Positions 17,817 to 27,630 are shown, counted from the stretch's first letter. The stretch is 64,000 nucleotides of DNA from Nocardia brasiliensis NBRC 14402 (GCF_000308475.2 NZ_BAFT02000060.1:62001-126000); one strand, 5' to 3'. The notes: generated by a model not told the origin, from the letters alone. A program made the numbers and translations.

Positions 17817-20522
17817 CTAGCGGGGCGACGGGTCGTTCAGGACCGGGAGCAGTGCGGCGAGGTCACCTCGTGCGCTGATGCCGAGCTTCGGGAAGATGCG
17901 ATGCAGATGCGTGCTGACCGTGCGATGCGAGAGGAACAGCCGCTGCCCGATCTCCCGATTGGTCAACCCCTGCGCCGCCAGTTGGGCGATGCTCAGCTCG
18001 TGCGGCGTCAGCCGTTCCCGGGCCGCCGGGCTGCGATCCGGACTCGATTCACCGGCGCCGCGCAGTTCCACCCGCGCCCGTTCGCTCCACGCGGCGAAGC
18101 CCAGTGCATCGAAAATGTCACGGGCCGTCCGCAACTGGGTGCGTGACTCGACGATCCGGCGCTGCCGCCGCAACCATTCACCGAACGCCAGGTGCACCCG
18201 GCCACGCTCGGCCGGCCAGCCGGTGAGATCCGCCGACAGCGCCGCCGCGAATCGCTCCGCTACCGCTGCGGTGGCGAATACCGCTTGCGCGTAACGCATT
18301 CCGATCGCCAGCGCAGGCGAGGGCGTCACCGCCGCCACCGGTGCCAGCTCGCGTGTCAGTTCATGCACCGCCTCGGCCTGCCCCGCCCGCACCGCCGCCT
18401 CGGCCAGCTCGGCCAGGAAGTACGCGCGCAAGAACGGCGCGTGCGCGGGGTCGCGCGGGTCGTGCAGCCGGAGCAGGTCGGCACACGCGTCGTCGAACCG
18501 GCCCGTGCCGAGCGCGATGAGCCCGCGGGTGAGCTGCACGGTGGCCAGCACGGGACGCGCGCCCGCGGCGAGCCCGATCCGCTCCGCGTCCGCCACCAGT
18601 GCCGCCGCCTGCGGATAGTCCCCGCGCAGGGCGGCGATCTCGGCCTGCACCGCGGTGGCCAGGCCGTGCATGAACGGCTGGCCGGTTTCCCGGGCCAGAT
18701 CCACGGCCTCCGCGGCGACCGGCGCCGCCGCCGCGAGATCACCCAGCCGGGTCAGGCTCCAGGACTGCACGGTCAGCGCGCGCGGGAGCAGACCCAATTG
18801 CCCCGCGTGCCGCAGGCCGGGTGCGGCGGCCGCGGAGAACCGGGCGGCCAAGTCGAACGCGCCCACCTGCAGCGCGGCACTACCGAGAAACCGATCCACC
18901 TCCGGATCCCGGCCCGTGTGCGCGGCCAACCGCCGCAGCCGCTCGAGGACGTGTGCGCCGCGATCGAACGGCGCCACATACGCGTTGATCGCGACCATGC
19001 GCGGATCTTCGTCCGGTATCGGCAGCGCATCGGCGACCGCGAGCAGTGCCCGGCGGGTCTCGGGGCCGGGCTCGATCCAGAAGCACCGCATGGCCGCGCC
19101 CCACAGGATCCGCAGGGCTGCGTCGGTGTACCCGTCCGCGGCGACAGCGGCGGCGAGTGCCGCCAATTCGCCGATACGCGCGGGACTTTCGCGTACCCCG
19201 TCGTCGAAACCGCTGAGCAGCCAGGTGGCCGTGGCCTGATGGCGCGGCGTCAGCGGCAGCGTGCGGGCGGCCGCGATCAGTCGTTCGGCGGTATCGCGGC
19301 GACCGGCATCGACCGCCGTTTCGGCGGCCCGCAACAGCCGGTCCGCCCGCCCTTCGGGGGTATCGCTCAGTGCCGCGGCACGTTCCAGCGCGGCGACCGC
19401 ACCGGCGCGGTGCCGGGCCTGCTCGGCGGCGGTCTCCAGCTCGACGGCGAGGTGCTCGTCGGGGCCGAGCGTGCCCGCCGCTCGATGCCATATCCGCCGG
19501 TCCGGCGCAGCCTCGAGCACCTCGGCCAGGGCGAGGTGGGCACGGCGGCGTTCCTGCGCCGATGCCTCGGCGGCGACCGCCGACCGTTGCAGCGGATGCC
19601 GGAATGTCACCGTGCCGGAATCCATTTCGAGGAGTCCGGCCGTCCGCGCGGGCGTGAGGGTTTCGGGGTCGGCCGGGGATCCCGTCAGAATGCTTACGGC
19701 GGCCAATGTTTCGGCGATCGAGTCGCCCTCGTTGAGCGCCGCGACGAGCAACGCGGACCTGCTCTCGGGCGGCAGCGCGGCACTTCGTGCCGAGAACGTC
19801 CGCTCGAGGCGTTCCGTCAAGGGCATAGGTCCCGTGAGATCCACTGTCGCCGTGGCCAGTTCGCTCAGCGCGAGCGGATTGCCCTGTGCCGCGGCCAGCA
19901 CCCGGCGGCGGACCGGCGCGATCAGGTCCGGTGCGGCACTGTCCAGCAGTGCCGCGGCGTCGTCGTCGGCCAAACCGCCGAGCCGCAACGGAGTCAGCCC
20001 CGCGTCGGCGAGCGGGGTGCCGCTCTCGCGCGACGTCGCGATCAACGCGAGCGGCTCGGCCTCGATCCGGCGCGCGAGGAACGCGAGCACCTCGGCGCTG
20101 GCCGCATCGAGCCAGTGCACGTCCTCGGCGATGATCAGCAGTGGACGCTCGGCGGCCGCGTCCGACAGCAGCGTCAACGCGGCCAGCCCGACCAGATAGC
20201 CGTTCGGCGCACCCGCGGCATCCGACATCCCGAGCGCGCTCGCCAGCGCCGCGGACTGCGGTGCCGGTAGTTCGCCGAAGCTCCGACGCAGGGGGTACAG
20301 CAGACGTTGCAGCCCCGCGTACGCCGAGTTCAGTTCGGCTTCAGCCCCTGCGGTACGCAACACCCGCAGCCCCGCCACGGCCGCGGCGGCGACCGTCTCC
20401 TCGACCAGGGCCGACTTCCCGATACCGGGCTCCCCCTCGACCAGGATGCCGGACTGCTCACCGGGCCCGTCCACGAGTGCGCGCAGCGCCTTCAGCTCGG
20501 TGTCTCGGCCGAACATCGGCAT
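17817..20522 (-). CDS. Large ATP-binding LuxR-family (LAL) transcriptional regulator
   Basis: A 901-residue regulator with the LAL layout. The N-terminal NTPase has Walker A GEPGIGKS (about residues 30-38) and LLIIAEDVHWLDAAS as Walker B. A long helical repeat region rich in Ala and Leu follows, and a C-terminal LuxR helix-turn-helix closes the protein (LTPHELSIAQLAAQGLTNRE, then LFLSHRTVSTHLHRIFPKLG). LAL proteins often activate secondary-metabolite or catabolic genes. It diverges from the SRPBCC-like gene with a 132-base gap, and the exported hydrolase lies downstream in the same direction; either could be its target. The start MPMFGRD fits the family's usual opening FGRDxEL. Confidence 0.95.
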   Translation of the reverse strand: MPMFGRDTELKALRALVDGPGEQSGILVEGEPGIGKSALVEETVAAAAVAGLRVLRTAGAEAELNSAYAGLQRLLYPLRRSFGELPAPQSAALASALGMSDAAGAPNGYLVGLAALTLLSDAAAERPLLIIAEDVHWLDAASAEVLAFLARRIEAEPLALIATSRESGTPLADAGLTPLRLGGLADDDAAALLDSAAPDLIAPVRRRVLAAAQGNPLALSELATATVDLTGPMPLTERLERTFSARSAALPPESRSALLVAALNEGDSIAETLAAVSILTGSPADPETLTPARTAGLLEMDSGTVTFRHPLQRSAVAAEASAQERRRAHLALAEVLEAAPDRRIWHRAAGTLGPDEHLAVELETAAEQARHRAGAVAALERAAALSDTPEGRADRLLRAAETAVDAGRRDTAERLIAAARTLPLTPRHQATATWLLSGFDDGVRESPARIGELAALAAAVAADGYTDAALRILWGAAMRCFWIEPGPETRRALLAVADALPIPDEDPRMVAINAYVAPFDRGAHVLERLRRLAAHTGRDPEVDRFLGSAALQVGAFDLAARFSAAAAPGLRHAGQLGLLPRALTVQSWSLTRLGDLAAAAPVAAEAVDLARETGQPFMHGLATAVQAEIAALRGDYPQAAALVADAERIGLAAGARPVLATVQLTRGLIALGTGRFDDACADLLRLHDPRDPAHAPFLRAYFLAELAEAAVRAGQAEAVHELTRELAPVAAVTPSPALAIGMRYAQAVFATAAVAERFAAALSADLTGWPAERGRVHLAFGEWLRRQRRIVESRTQLRTARDIFDALGFAAWSERARVELRGAGESSPDRSPAARERLTPHELSIAQLAAQGLTNREIGQRLFLSHRTVSTHLHRIFPKLGISARGDLAALLPVLNDPSPR

Positions 20523-20654
20523 GCCGCGGTACCCCTTTCGCCAGGTCCGCGTCGATCTACGGGCCCGTCCGCGACCCTACCGAATCGGGATTACGTCATC
20601 GGCAGCGTCACCTGACCGATTCGGCGCCACCGCCGCGACAGCCATCGTCAGAGC

Positions 20655-21086
20655 ATGGCTATCGTCCGTTTCCACCTCCTGTCCACCCTCACGCCGGCAC
20701 AGGTCCGGCACGTGCTCACCGATTTCGGGCCGACCCGCCCGCAGGTGTGGCCGAGCATCGACGCCGGCCATTTCGTCGTCCACGAGCGCGGCGACAGCTG
20801 GGCCGAGGTGACCGAGGGCACCGCCGCGGCCTGGGAACGCGCCCGCTACGAGTGGGATCCGGCGGGCGACACCGTCACGGTCACCACGCGCGACTCGAAG
20901 CTCTTCGGCCCCGGCGGCGGCTGGGTCTTCCGGCTCACGCCCGACGAGCACGGCACGCGCGTCGACATCGAGCTGACCCGCACGCCGCAGGCGTTCAAAG
21001 CCAAGGTCCTCGCGGCACTCCTCCCGCTGGTGGCCCCGGCTTCGCTGCGCAAGTCGTTCGCCCGCCCTCTGCATGCCCGGCCATAA
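20655..21086 (+). CDS. SRPBCC (START/polyketide-cyclase-like) family protein
   Basis: A 143-residue soluble protein with a helix-grip pattern: an N-terminal strand (IVRFHLLSTLTPAQVRHVLTDF), central strands (GDTVTVTTRDSKLFGPGGGWVFRLTP) and a long C-terminal helix. The GGGWVFRL and 'GTRVDIELTRTPQAFKAK' segments match polyketide_cyc2-type proteins, which bind hydrophobic ligands. Catalytic residues cannot be named. It diverges from the LAL regulator and may be under its control. Confidence 0.82.
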   Translation: MAIVRFHLLSTLTPAQVRHVLTDFGPTRPQVWPSIDAGHFVVHERGDSWAEVTEGTAAAWERARYEWDPAGDTVTVTTRDSKLFGPGGGWVFRLTPDEHGTRVDIELTRTPQAFKAKVLAALLPLVAPASLRKSFARPLHARP

Positions 21087-21145
21087 CCACGTGCTTAAAG
21101 CCATGCGATCCGAACGATCGCGGTAAGACAACGGAGTTGATCGAC

Positions 21146-21277
21146 ATGCGCGCCGCGCTTTCCGCTTTGATACCCGACCTGTCCACCATCTCGACCGTTT
21201 TCGCGGGACCGGTCGCCGCGTGGCTCTGGGCCGAGGCCGCCCTCTTCCACGGCGTGCCGCATCAAAGCACCTGGTGA
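21146..21277 (+). CDS. Possible small hydrophobic protein (43 residues)
   Basis: A short reading frame starting MRAALSAL with ACGGAG ten bases upstream. It contains a hydrophobic stretch (FAGPVAAWLWAEAALF) that could form one membrane helix. It lies 59 bases after the SRPBCC gene on the same strand. Nothing else supports it, and codon bias over such a short stretch is weak evidence. Confidence 0.35.
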   Translation: MRAALSALIPDLSTISTVFAGPVAAWLWAEAALFHGVPHQSTW

Positions 21278-21332
21278 CTCGCTTCTGCAGGCCCGGAAAA
21301 GGCGCCTGCCGGGCGGCGTAGCGTCTAGGCCT

Positions 21333-22529
21333 ATGGCAGCACCCAAGCACACCGGTCCGACGCCGGGCATCCGGCGACTGGCCGCGGTGTGCCGGACCGA
21401 GGTTCCGGTGCTGACCCGGCGGCTGATGGCGGCCATCTTCACCGATATCCCCGAGTGGACGGATTACTCACCCGTCAGCCGCGAGGATCTGCGCAACGGC
21501 TGCCGCAGCTACCTGACCCGGGTGCTGGACCTGCTCGCCGGGGATGTCACCGTGCCGGACCGCGACGATGTCGCCGCCGCCATCGGCCGCAACCGTGCGG
21601 CGCAAGGCGTGCCGCTGGAGGTGATGCTGCGGACGTTCCGGCTCGGCGGCCAGATCGTCTGGGAGGCGCTGCTCGACCGCGCCGACGACCTGGCGCCGGG
21701 CGAGTTCCGCGAGATCGGCGCGGCGACCTGGTCGGTCATCGACGGCATGTCCTCGGCGCTGGTCACCTCCTACCGCAATACCGAACTCGAGCAGGTACGC
21801 CGGGACGAGCGCCGCAGACACGGACTGATCGAGGACCTGCTGGCCGGGCGCGCGCACGACGCGACCTTCGCCGCGCGCGCCGCCCGCGAACTGAACCTGC
21901 CCGCGCACGGCGCCTACCTCGTGGTCGCGGTGCGCGGCGCCCGGCCGGCCGTGCAGCTCGGCACCGAGACGGCCTTGGCGGCGCTGGGCATTCGCTCGGT
22001 GTGGCACGATCGGGTGGACACCACGGTCGGCTTGGTTTCACTCGAGCGGCACGACAGTTCCACTGTGCTGCAACAGATCCGGCCGCGCGTCCGGGGCGGG
22101 GCCGCGGCCTCGCCACCAGTGCCGGGGCTAGCCCAGATCGATGCCGCTCACTCGCTGGCCATGCTCGCCTTGGAAACATTGCCTACGGACGCACAGGGTT
22201 TGGTGTTGCTCGACGAGCGCTACCCCGAGGCGATGCTGCTGCGGTCCCCGGACCTCACCGAACTGCTGGTGACGCGCACGCTCGGGCCGGTGCTCGCACT
22301 CCCCGAGCGGGAACGCGACATCCTGCTGGAGACGCTGACCACCTGGCTGGCCGAGAACTGTTCGGCCGCCAACGCCGCGCCGCTGCTGCACTGCCATCGC
22401 AACACCGTCATCAACCGGCTGCACCGCATCGCCACGCTGCTCGGCCGCCCGCTCGAGGGCCGACGCGCTTACGTCGAGCTGTCGCTCGCGCTGGCGGCAG
22501 TCGAGCTGGGTGTGGCCGGATCGGACTGA
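21333..22529 (+). CDS. PucR/CdaR-type transcriptional regulator
   Basis: A 398-residue protein: a helical N-terminal RsbRD/sensor-like region (LTRRLMAAIFTDIPEW, NRAAQGVPLEVMLRTFRLG), a GGDEF-like central region, and a C-terminal PucR helix-turn-helix (LLETLTTWLAENCSAANAAPLLHCHRNTVINRLHRIATLLGR). Such proteins sense metabolites and often control neighbouring catabolic genes. It lies 156 bases upstream of, and codirectional with, the 2-oxoacid dehydrogenase operon, so it may control that operon (inference). No clear operator was identified in the gap. Confidence 0.92.
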   Translation: MAAPKHTGPTPGIRRLAAVCRTEVPVLTRRLMAAIFTDIPEWTDYSPVSREDLRNGCRSYLTRVLDLLAGDVTVPDRDDVAAAIGRNRAAQGVPLEVMLRTFRLGGQIVWEALLDRADDLAPGEFREIGAATWSVIDGMSSALVTSYRNTELEQVRRDERRRHGLIEDLLAGRAHDATFAARAARELNLPAHGAYLVVAVRGARPAVQLGTETALAALGIRSVWHDRVDTTVGLVSLERHDSSTVLQQIRPRVRGGAAASPPVPGLAQIDAAHSLAMLALETLPTDAQGLVLLDERYPEAMLLRSPDLTELLVTRTLGPVLALPERERDILLETLTTWLAENCSAANAAPLLHCHRNTVINRLHRIATLLGRPLEGRRAYVELSLALAAVELGVAGSD

Positions 22530-22685
22530 GCCGCCCGCAGCGATTGTGCGCTGCGCCCATTTTCATGCCCCGATTTCTGGGCTTCCGGCAAATTGCTTGG
22601 GCAATCACGGCCCACAAGACTCGAGAGAACGACCCACGCCACAACCCGGCCGGGTCGCTAATCGTCGAGATGAGGAGCACCACGA

Positions 22686-24134
22686 GTGCCGGAATTCGAT
22701 CTACTGGTGATCGGCGGCGGACCGGGCGGCTACGTGGCCGCCATCCGGGGCGCGCAGCGCGGACTCCGGGTCGGCTTGGTGGAAAAGGAGCGCCCGGGCG
22801 GCGTCTGCCTGAACTGGGGTTGTATCCCGACCAAGGCGATGCTGCGTTCCGCCGAGGTCTTCCACACGCTCACCGCCGCAGCGGAATTCGGCGTCTACGC
22901 CGACAATGTGCGCTTCGACTTCGCGGCCGTGCGGCAGCGCAAGGACGGGGTCGTCAAGGAACTCACCGACGGCGTCGCCGGCCTGCTGAAGGCCAACGGC
23001 GTCACGGTCATCGAGGGTCACGCCCGGTTCGTCGGCCCGACCACGGTCGAGGTGCACGAGACCGGCGCGTCGCCCATTTTCGAGGGCGGTCCCCGCTACG
23101 CCGCCGCGCCGGGCGCGCCGGTGCGGCAGGTCAGCGCCCAGGACGTGATCGTCGCGACCGGTTCGGTGCCCGCGCTGTTGCCGATTCCCGGGGCCGACCT
23201 GCCCGGTGTCGTCACCTCCGACGGCGCGTTCGGGCTCACCGAGGTGCCGCGGCGCCTGGTGGTGATCGGCGGCAGTGCGGTCGGCGCGGAATGGGCCAGC
23301 CTGTTCGCCACGTTCGGCAGCCAGGTCACCGTGGTGGAAATGCAGGATCGCCTGGTTCCGCTGGAGGACAAGGAGATCGGCGACGCGCTCGGCCGCTCCT
23401 TCCGCAAACGCGGCATCACCGTGCTGACCGGGGCCACCGTCACCGCCATCGCCCAGGACGACGGCTTGCTGGTCTCGGTCGCCGGACCCAAGCCCCAGGA
23501 CATCCCCGCCGACGTCGTGCTGGTCGGGGTCGGCCGCCGGCCCAACACCGCGCACCTGGGTCTGGACGTCGCCGGAATCGGCACGGACGCACGGGGTTTC
23601 ATCGAGGTCGATGATCAGCTCCGGACCGGGGTCGAGCACGTCTACGCCATCGGCGACGTCACCGGAAGGGCACTGCTCGCCCATGTCGCCTCGCATCAGG
23701 GCCTCACCGCAGCCGACGTGATCGCCGGACACGACGCGCACATCGACTACACGGTGATCCCGGCCGCCACCTTCACTCATCCGGAGATCGCGAGCGTCGG
23801 GCTCACCGAGGCGGCCGCGCGTGCGGCCGGTCACGAGGTGATCACCGCCAAGTTCCCGTTCGCGGCGCTGGGCCGGGCGAAGACCTTCGGCGAGACCGAG
23901 GGCATCATGAAGATCGTTGCCGGGCAACGACATCGAGAGGTGCTCGGCGTGCACATCATCGGCCCGTCGGCCAGCGACCTGATCACCGAGGGCGCGCTGG
24001 CCATCTACTTGGAGGCGACGCTCGATGAGCTGGCCGACACCATTCACGCCCACCCCACCCTCGGCGAGATCGGCATGGAGACGGCGCTGGCCGGGCTCGG
24101 ACTGCCGGTGCACATCGCGCCGCGTAAGCGTTAG
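22686..24134 (+). CDS. lpdA: Dihydrolipoyl dehydrogenase (E3)
   Basis: A 482-residue flavoprotein disulfide reductase. FAD-binding GGGPGG (9-14), redox disulfide GGVCLNWGCIPTK with Cys40 and Cys45, an NAD-binding segment (GGSAVGAEWASLFATFG), a second FAD contact (EHVYAIGDVTG) and the C-terminal His-Glu motif (HAHPTLGEIGME) are all present. It reoxidises the dihydrolipoamide of the E2 subunit encoded three genes downstream and passes electrons to NAD+. The start is GTG with GAGGAG upstream. It is the first gene of a four-gene operon with nine-base gaps. The E3-first order is unusual but complete. Confidence 0.97.
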   Translation: MPEFDLLVIGGGPGGYVAAIRGAQRGLRVGLVEKERPGGVCLNWGCIPTKAMLRSAEVFHTLTAAAEFGVYADNVRFDFAAVRQRKDGVVKELTDGVAGLLKANGVTVIEGHARFVGPTTVEVHETGASPIFEGGPRYAAAPGAPVRQVSAQDVIVATGSVPALLPIPGADLPGVVTSDGAFGLTEVPRRLVVIGGSAVGAEWASLFATFGSQVTVVEMQDRLVPLEDKEIGDALGRSFRKRGITVLTGATVTAIAQDDGLLVSVAGPKPQDIPADVVLVGVGRRPNTAHLGLDVAGIGTDARGFIEVDDQLRTGVEHVYAIGDVTGRALLAHVASHQGLTAADVIAGHDAHIDYTVIPAATFTHPEIASVGLTEAAARAAGHEVITAKFPFAALGRAKTFGETEGIMKIVAGQRHREVLGVHIIGPSASDLITEGALAIYLEATLDELADTIHAHPTLGEIGMETALAGLGLPVHIAPRKR

Positions 24135-24143
24135 GAGCCGCAG

Positions 24144-25235
24144 ATGACCACCACGAGCGCTCCGCGCAAGACCACCCGTCGGGCCACCAAGGCCGCGCCT
24201 GTGCCCGCCGAATCACCTTTCGCCACCGAGGATCCCGCGGTCCTGCGTGGCCTGTTCCGCGACATGCTGTTCGTGCGGCGCTTCGAAGAGCGCACCGCGC
24301 AGAGCTACCAGCAGGCCAAGATCGGCGGCTACTGCCACCTGAACCTCGGCGAGGAAGCCACCGTGGTCGGCCTCGGCGCCGCGATGCGGCCCACCGACTA
24401 CCTGTTCACCAACTACCGCGAGCACGGGTACGCGCTGGCCAAAGGCATCGAGCCGGGCCGGGTGATGGCCGAGCTGTACGGCCGCGCCACCGGCACCTCC
24501 AAGGGCTGGGGCGGCTCGATGCACATGTACGACACCGCGACCCGCCTGCTGGGCGGCTACGCCATCGTGGGCGGCCAGGTTCCGCTCGCCATCGGCGCGG
24601 CGCTGGCCATCGACTACCGCGGCGGGGACGACGTGGTGGTGTGCCAGATGGGTGAGGGCACCACCAATATCGGCGCGTTCCACGAATCGCTCAACATCGC
24701 CGCCCTGTGGCGGCTCCCGGTGGTCTTCCTGGTGATCAACAACCAGACCGGCATGGGCACCACGGTCGAGAACTCCTCGGCCGAGCCAGATCTGTGGAAG
24801 CGGGCCGCCGCCTACCGCATGCGCGGCGAGCGGGTGGACGGCACCGACGTGCTCGCCGTGCGCGATATGGCGAGCGAACTCATCGAAGCCGCACGGCGCG
24901 AAGGGAAACCGGCGCTGCTGGAGGCGGTCAGCTACCGGCTCAAAGGCCACTCGGTGGTCGACCCGGCCAAATACCGCAGCACCGAAGCGGTGGCCACGGC
25001 GCGCGAACACGATCCGATCGCGCTGTGGCAGCACCGATTGCTCGCCGCCGAGGTGCTCACGGATCAGTCGCTGGCCGAGATCGAACGAGAGGTGACCGAA
25101 AGCGTGGTCGCCGCCGTGGAATTCGCCGACGCCAGCCCGCACCCGGACCCGTCGAGTCTGTTCGACTACAACTACGCCACGCCGGTCCCGAGCGACTCCC
25201 GCCGTCTGCCCGCCGACCCGCTCTTCACCGCCTGA
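24144..25235 (+). CDS. pdhA: 2-oxoacid (probably pyruvate) dehydrogenase E1 component, alpha subunit
   Basis: A 363-residue thiamine-diphosphate enzyme subunit. It carries MGEGTTNIGAFHESLN followed by LPVVFLVINN, the ThDP/Mg motif (GDG...NN, here GEG), and the phosphorylation-loop equivalent (YRLKGHSVVDPAKYRS). A basic N-terminal tail (PRKTTRRATKAA) precedes the domain. With the beta subunit it decarboxylates a 2-oxoacid and transfers the acyl group to lipoyl-E2. KGWGGSMHM and YREHGYALAKG are typical of pyruvate dehydrogenase alpha chains, so pyruvate is the likeliest substrate; branched-chain or acetoin dehydrogenase remains possible. Confidence 0.94.
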   Translation: MTTTSAPRKTTRRATKAAPVPAESPFATEDPAVLRGLFRDMLFVRRFEERTAQSYQQAKIGGYCHLNLGEEATVVGLGAAMRPTDYLFTNYREHGYALAKGIEPGRVMAELYGRATGTSKGWGGSMHMYDTATRLLGGYAIVGGQVPLAIGAALAIDYRGGDDVVVCQMGEGTTNIGAFHESLNIAALWRLPVVFLVINNQTGMGTTVENSSAEPDLWKRAAAYRMRGERVDGTDVLAVRDMASELIEAARREGKPALLEAVSYRLKGHSVVDPAKYRSTEAVATAREHDPIALWQHRLLAAEVLTDQSLAEIEREVTESVVAAVEFADASPHPDPSSLFDYNYATPVPSDSRRLPADPLFTA

Positions 25236-25244
25236 GGACCAACT

Positions 25245-26288
25245 GTGTCTACCAACCCCGCCGGCTCCGCAAGCGCCGCCGGCTACCAACCCCCAGCGCC
25301 TGTCATGACCTATCGCGAAGCGCTGCGCGAAACCCTGCGCGAGGAGATGCGCCGCGACGACGACGTCTTCCTGATCGGGGAAGAGATCGGCGTCTTCGAA
25401 GGCTCCTACAAGATCACCGCCGGACTGCTCGCCGAATTCGGCGAGAAGCGGGTACGCGACACTCCGATCGCGGAGGAAGGTTTCGTCGGCGCCGCGATCG
25501 GCGCCGCCATGCTGGGCCTGCGCCCGGTGGTGGAGATCATGACGATCAACTTCTCGCTGCTCGCGCTGGACCAGATCGTCAACCACGCCGCCAAGATCTA
25601 CGGCATGTTCGGCGGGCAGACCAGCGTGCCGATGGTCATCCGCACGCCGGGCGGCGGCGGCCAGCAGCTCGGCGCGACGCATTCGCAGAACATCGAGCTG
25701 TACTACGCCTTCGTGCCCGGTTTGAAAGTGGTGGCGCCCAGCACGCCCGCCGACGCCCGCGCACTGCTCAAGGCCGCGATCGAGGACGACGATCCGGTTC
25801 TGTTCCTGGAGAACCTGTCCCTCTACAACACCAAGGGCGAAGTGCCGGTGGACCTTCCGGCCGCGCAGATCGGCAAGGCCGCAGTCACCAGGGCAGGCAC
25901 CGACATCACGCTCATCGGCTACTCCCGGATGGCCACCGTCGCCACCCAGGTCGCCGAACGCCTTGCCGCCGAGGGTGTTTCTGCCGAGGTGATCGACCTG
26001 CGCAGCCTGCGCCCACTGGACCGCGAGACGCTCATCGCGTCCGTGCGCAAGACCGGCTGCGCGGTCGTCGGCGAGGACGACTGGCTCACCTACGGTATCG
26101 GCGCGGAGATCGCGGCCTCGATCTCCGATGGCGCGTTCGACTACCTCGATGCCCCGGTCCGTCGCGTCGCGATGGCCGAGGTTCCGCTCCCCTACGCGAA
26201 ACCGCTGGAGAAGCTCGCCCTGCCGTCCGCGGATTCGCTCTACACCGCCGCGGTGGAAACCCTTGCGGCCGTTGGCCGGAGGTCCTGA
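25245..26288 (+). CDS. pdhB: 2-oxoacid (probably pyruvate) dehydrogenase E1 component, beta subunit
   Basis: A 347-residue transketolase-type subunit. It starts at GTG nine bases after pdhA and has a Pro/Ala-rich leader of about 20 residues before MTYREALRETLREEM. The family blocks IGEEIGVFEGSYKITAGL, DTPIAEEGFVGAAIGAAM, TPGGGGQQLGATHSQ and EVIDLRSLRPLDRETL are all visible, so the pyrimidine domain and the C-terminal transketolase domain are intact. It completes the heterotetrameric E1 with PdhA. It overlaps nothing and is separated from the E2 gene by two bases. Confidence 0.95.
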   Translation: MSTNPAGSASAAGYQPPAPVMTYREALRETLREEMRRDDDVFLIGEEIGVFEGSYKITAGLLAEFGEKRVRDTPIAEEGFVGAAIGAAMLGLRPVVEIMTINFSLLALDQIVNHAAKIYGMFGGQTSVPMVIRTPGGGGQQLGATHSQNIELYYAFVPGLKVVAPSTPADARALLKAAIEDDDPVLFLENLSLYNTKGEVPVDLPAAQIGKAAVTRAGTDITLIGYSRMATVATQVAERLAAEGVSAEVIDLRSLRPLDRETLIASVRKTGCAVVGEDDWLTYGIGAEIAASISDGAFDYLDAPVRRVAMAEVPLPYAKPLEKLALPSADSLYTAAVETLAAVGRRS

Positions 26289-26290
26289 CC

Positions 26291-27622
26291 ATGCCCGAAA
26301 TCACCATGCCCCGGCTCTCCGACACCATGGAGGACGGCGTCGTCTCCGCCTGGCTCAAGCAGGTCGGCGAGCAGATCACCCGCGGCGAGGTCGTCGCGGA
26401 GATCGAAACCGACAAGGCGCTCATGGAGCTCGAGGCGTACGAGGACGGCGTGCTCGAGCAGATCCTCGCCGCGCCGGGGGTACGCGTGCCGATCGGTGAG
26501 CCCATCGCGATCGTCGGCGACGGGAGCGGCACTTCGGCGGCCGCTGCGCCGCCGGCGGATTCGGCGGCCGCGACACAACCGGCCGAGACCACTCCGGCGC
26601 AAGCTCGTCCGGCCGACCCGGCCCCGGAAACGCCTGCGGTGCACAGTGTTCCCGCCGCCGGCGCGGACGAGCGCAAGAAGTCGTCTCCCCTGGCTCGTAA
26701 GATTGCGCGGGAACTGGGGGTCGATCTCGCCGCCGTCGCCGGCACCGGCCCCGGCGGCCGGGTCACCCGTCAGGATGTGGAAGCCGCGCACCGCCAGGCC
26801 GCCGCATCCGGCACCACCGCCGCGCCCGGCCAGGCCGCCGAGCCCAGCCCAGTGGCCGAGGCGCCCTCCGGACCCGTTTCTCCCGCGTCCGCACCGAGTG
26901 TCGTTGCCGCACAGCCTGTCCCGGCGACAACAGACTACGAAGAGATCCCGCTCACCAACATCCAGCGGGTTTCCGCGGTCCGGCTCACCGAGAGCAAGCA
27001 GCAGGCGCCGCACATCTACCTGACCAGCGCGATCGACGTGACCGACCTGTTCGCCTTCCGCGCGCAGCTCAACACGACGCTGGTGGCCGCGGGCGAGGGC
27101 AAGGTCAGCGTCAACGACCTGCTGGTCAAGGCGGTCGCCACGACGCTGCGCAAGGACCCCGCGGTCAATGTCAGCTTCGCGGGCGACAAGCTGCTGCGCC
27201 ACCGGGGTATTCATCTCGGCGTCGCGGTGGCCACCCCGGCGGGTCTGCTCGTACCGGTGCTGCGCGACGCGGACCGCAAGAGCGTCTCCGAGCTGGCGGC
27301 CGAGAGCCGGGACAAGGCGGTCCGGGCACGCGAGCGCAAGCTCCGCGCGGACGAAATGTCCGGCGGCACGTTCACCATCTCCAATCTCGGCATGTTCGGG
27401 ATCGAGCAGTTCACCGCCGTCATCAACCCGCCGGAGTCCGCGATCCTCGCGGTCGGCGCGGCGGCCGACGAACTGCGCCTCGCGGACGGGGCCGTGGTGA
27501 CCCGCAAGATCCTGCGCGTCACCCTGTCCGCCGATCATCGCGCCGTCGACGGCGCGGTCGCCGCCCAGTTCCTCGCCCACCTGAAGGACCTGCTCGAGCA
27601 GCCGCTCCGCATCATCGCCTGA
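26291..27622 (+). CDS. pdhC: Dihydrolipoamide acyltransferase (E2)
   Basis: A 443-residue E2 with one lipoyl domain (residues 1-80, EIETDKALMELEA with lipoylated Lys42), an Ala/Pro-rich linker, a peripheral-subunit-binding domain (SSPLARKIARELGVDLAAVAG, about 135-170), a second Ala/Pro linker and a catalytic domain ending in HRAVDG (His416, Asp420). It transfers the acyl group from E1 to coenzyme A and forms the core of the complex. The single lipoyl domain separates it from the multi-lipoyl SucB-like protein of actinobacteria. It starts at the ATG two bases after pdhB, and a strong hairpin follows eight bases after the stop, so the operon ends here. Confidence 0.96.
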   Translation: MPEITMPRLSDTMEDGVVSAWLKQVGEQITRGEVVAEIETDKALMELEAYEDGVLEQILAAPGVRVPIGEPIAIVGDGSGTSAAAAPPADSAAATQPAETTPAQARPADPAPETPAVHSVPAAGADERKKSSPLARKIARELGVDLAAVAGTGPGGRVTRQDVEAAHRQAAASGTTAAPGQAAEPSPVAEAPSGPVSPASAPSVVAAQPVPATTDYEEIPLTNIQRVSAVRLTESKQQAPHIYLTSAIDVTDLFAFRAQLNTTLVAAGEGKVSVNDLLVKAVATTLRKDPAVNVSFAGDKLLRHRGIHLGVAVATPAGLLVPVLRDADRKSVSELAAESRDKAVRARERKLRADEMSGGTFTISNLGMFGIEQFTAVINPPESAILAVGAAADELRLADGAVVTRKILRVTLSADHRAVDGAVAAQFLAHLKDLLEQPLRIIA

Positions 27623-27630
27623 CCCCCGAA

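Noticed and set aside
18192-20270. Long open frame antisense to the LAL regulator, and similar long antisense frames (3120-4730, 22701-24113, 42128-44722)
   Set aside because: In a genome of about 70 % G+C the antisense frames of real genes stay open by codon bias. These products are Arg/Gly/His-rich without domains, while the opposite strands encode recognisable proteins.
22686-27622. The 2-oxoacid dehydrogenase operon as part of the encapsulin pathway
   Set aside because: A 16-base-pair hairpin and a 272-base empty leader separate them, the complex is complete in itself, and a PucR-type regulator stands upstream of it.
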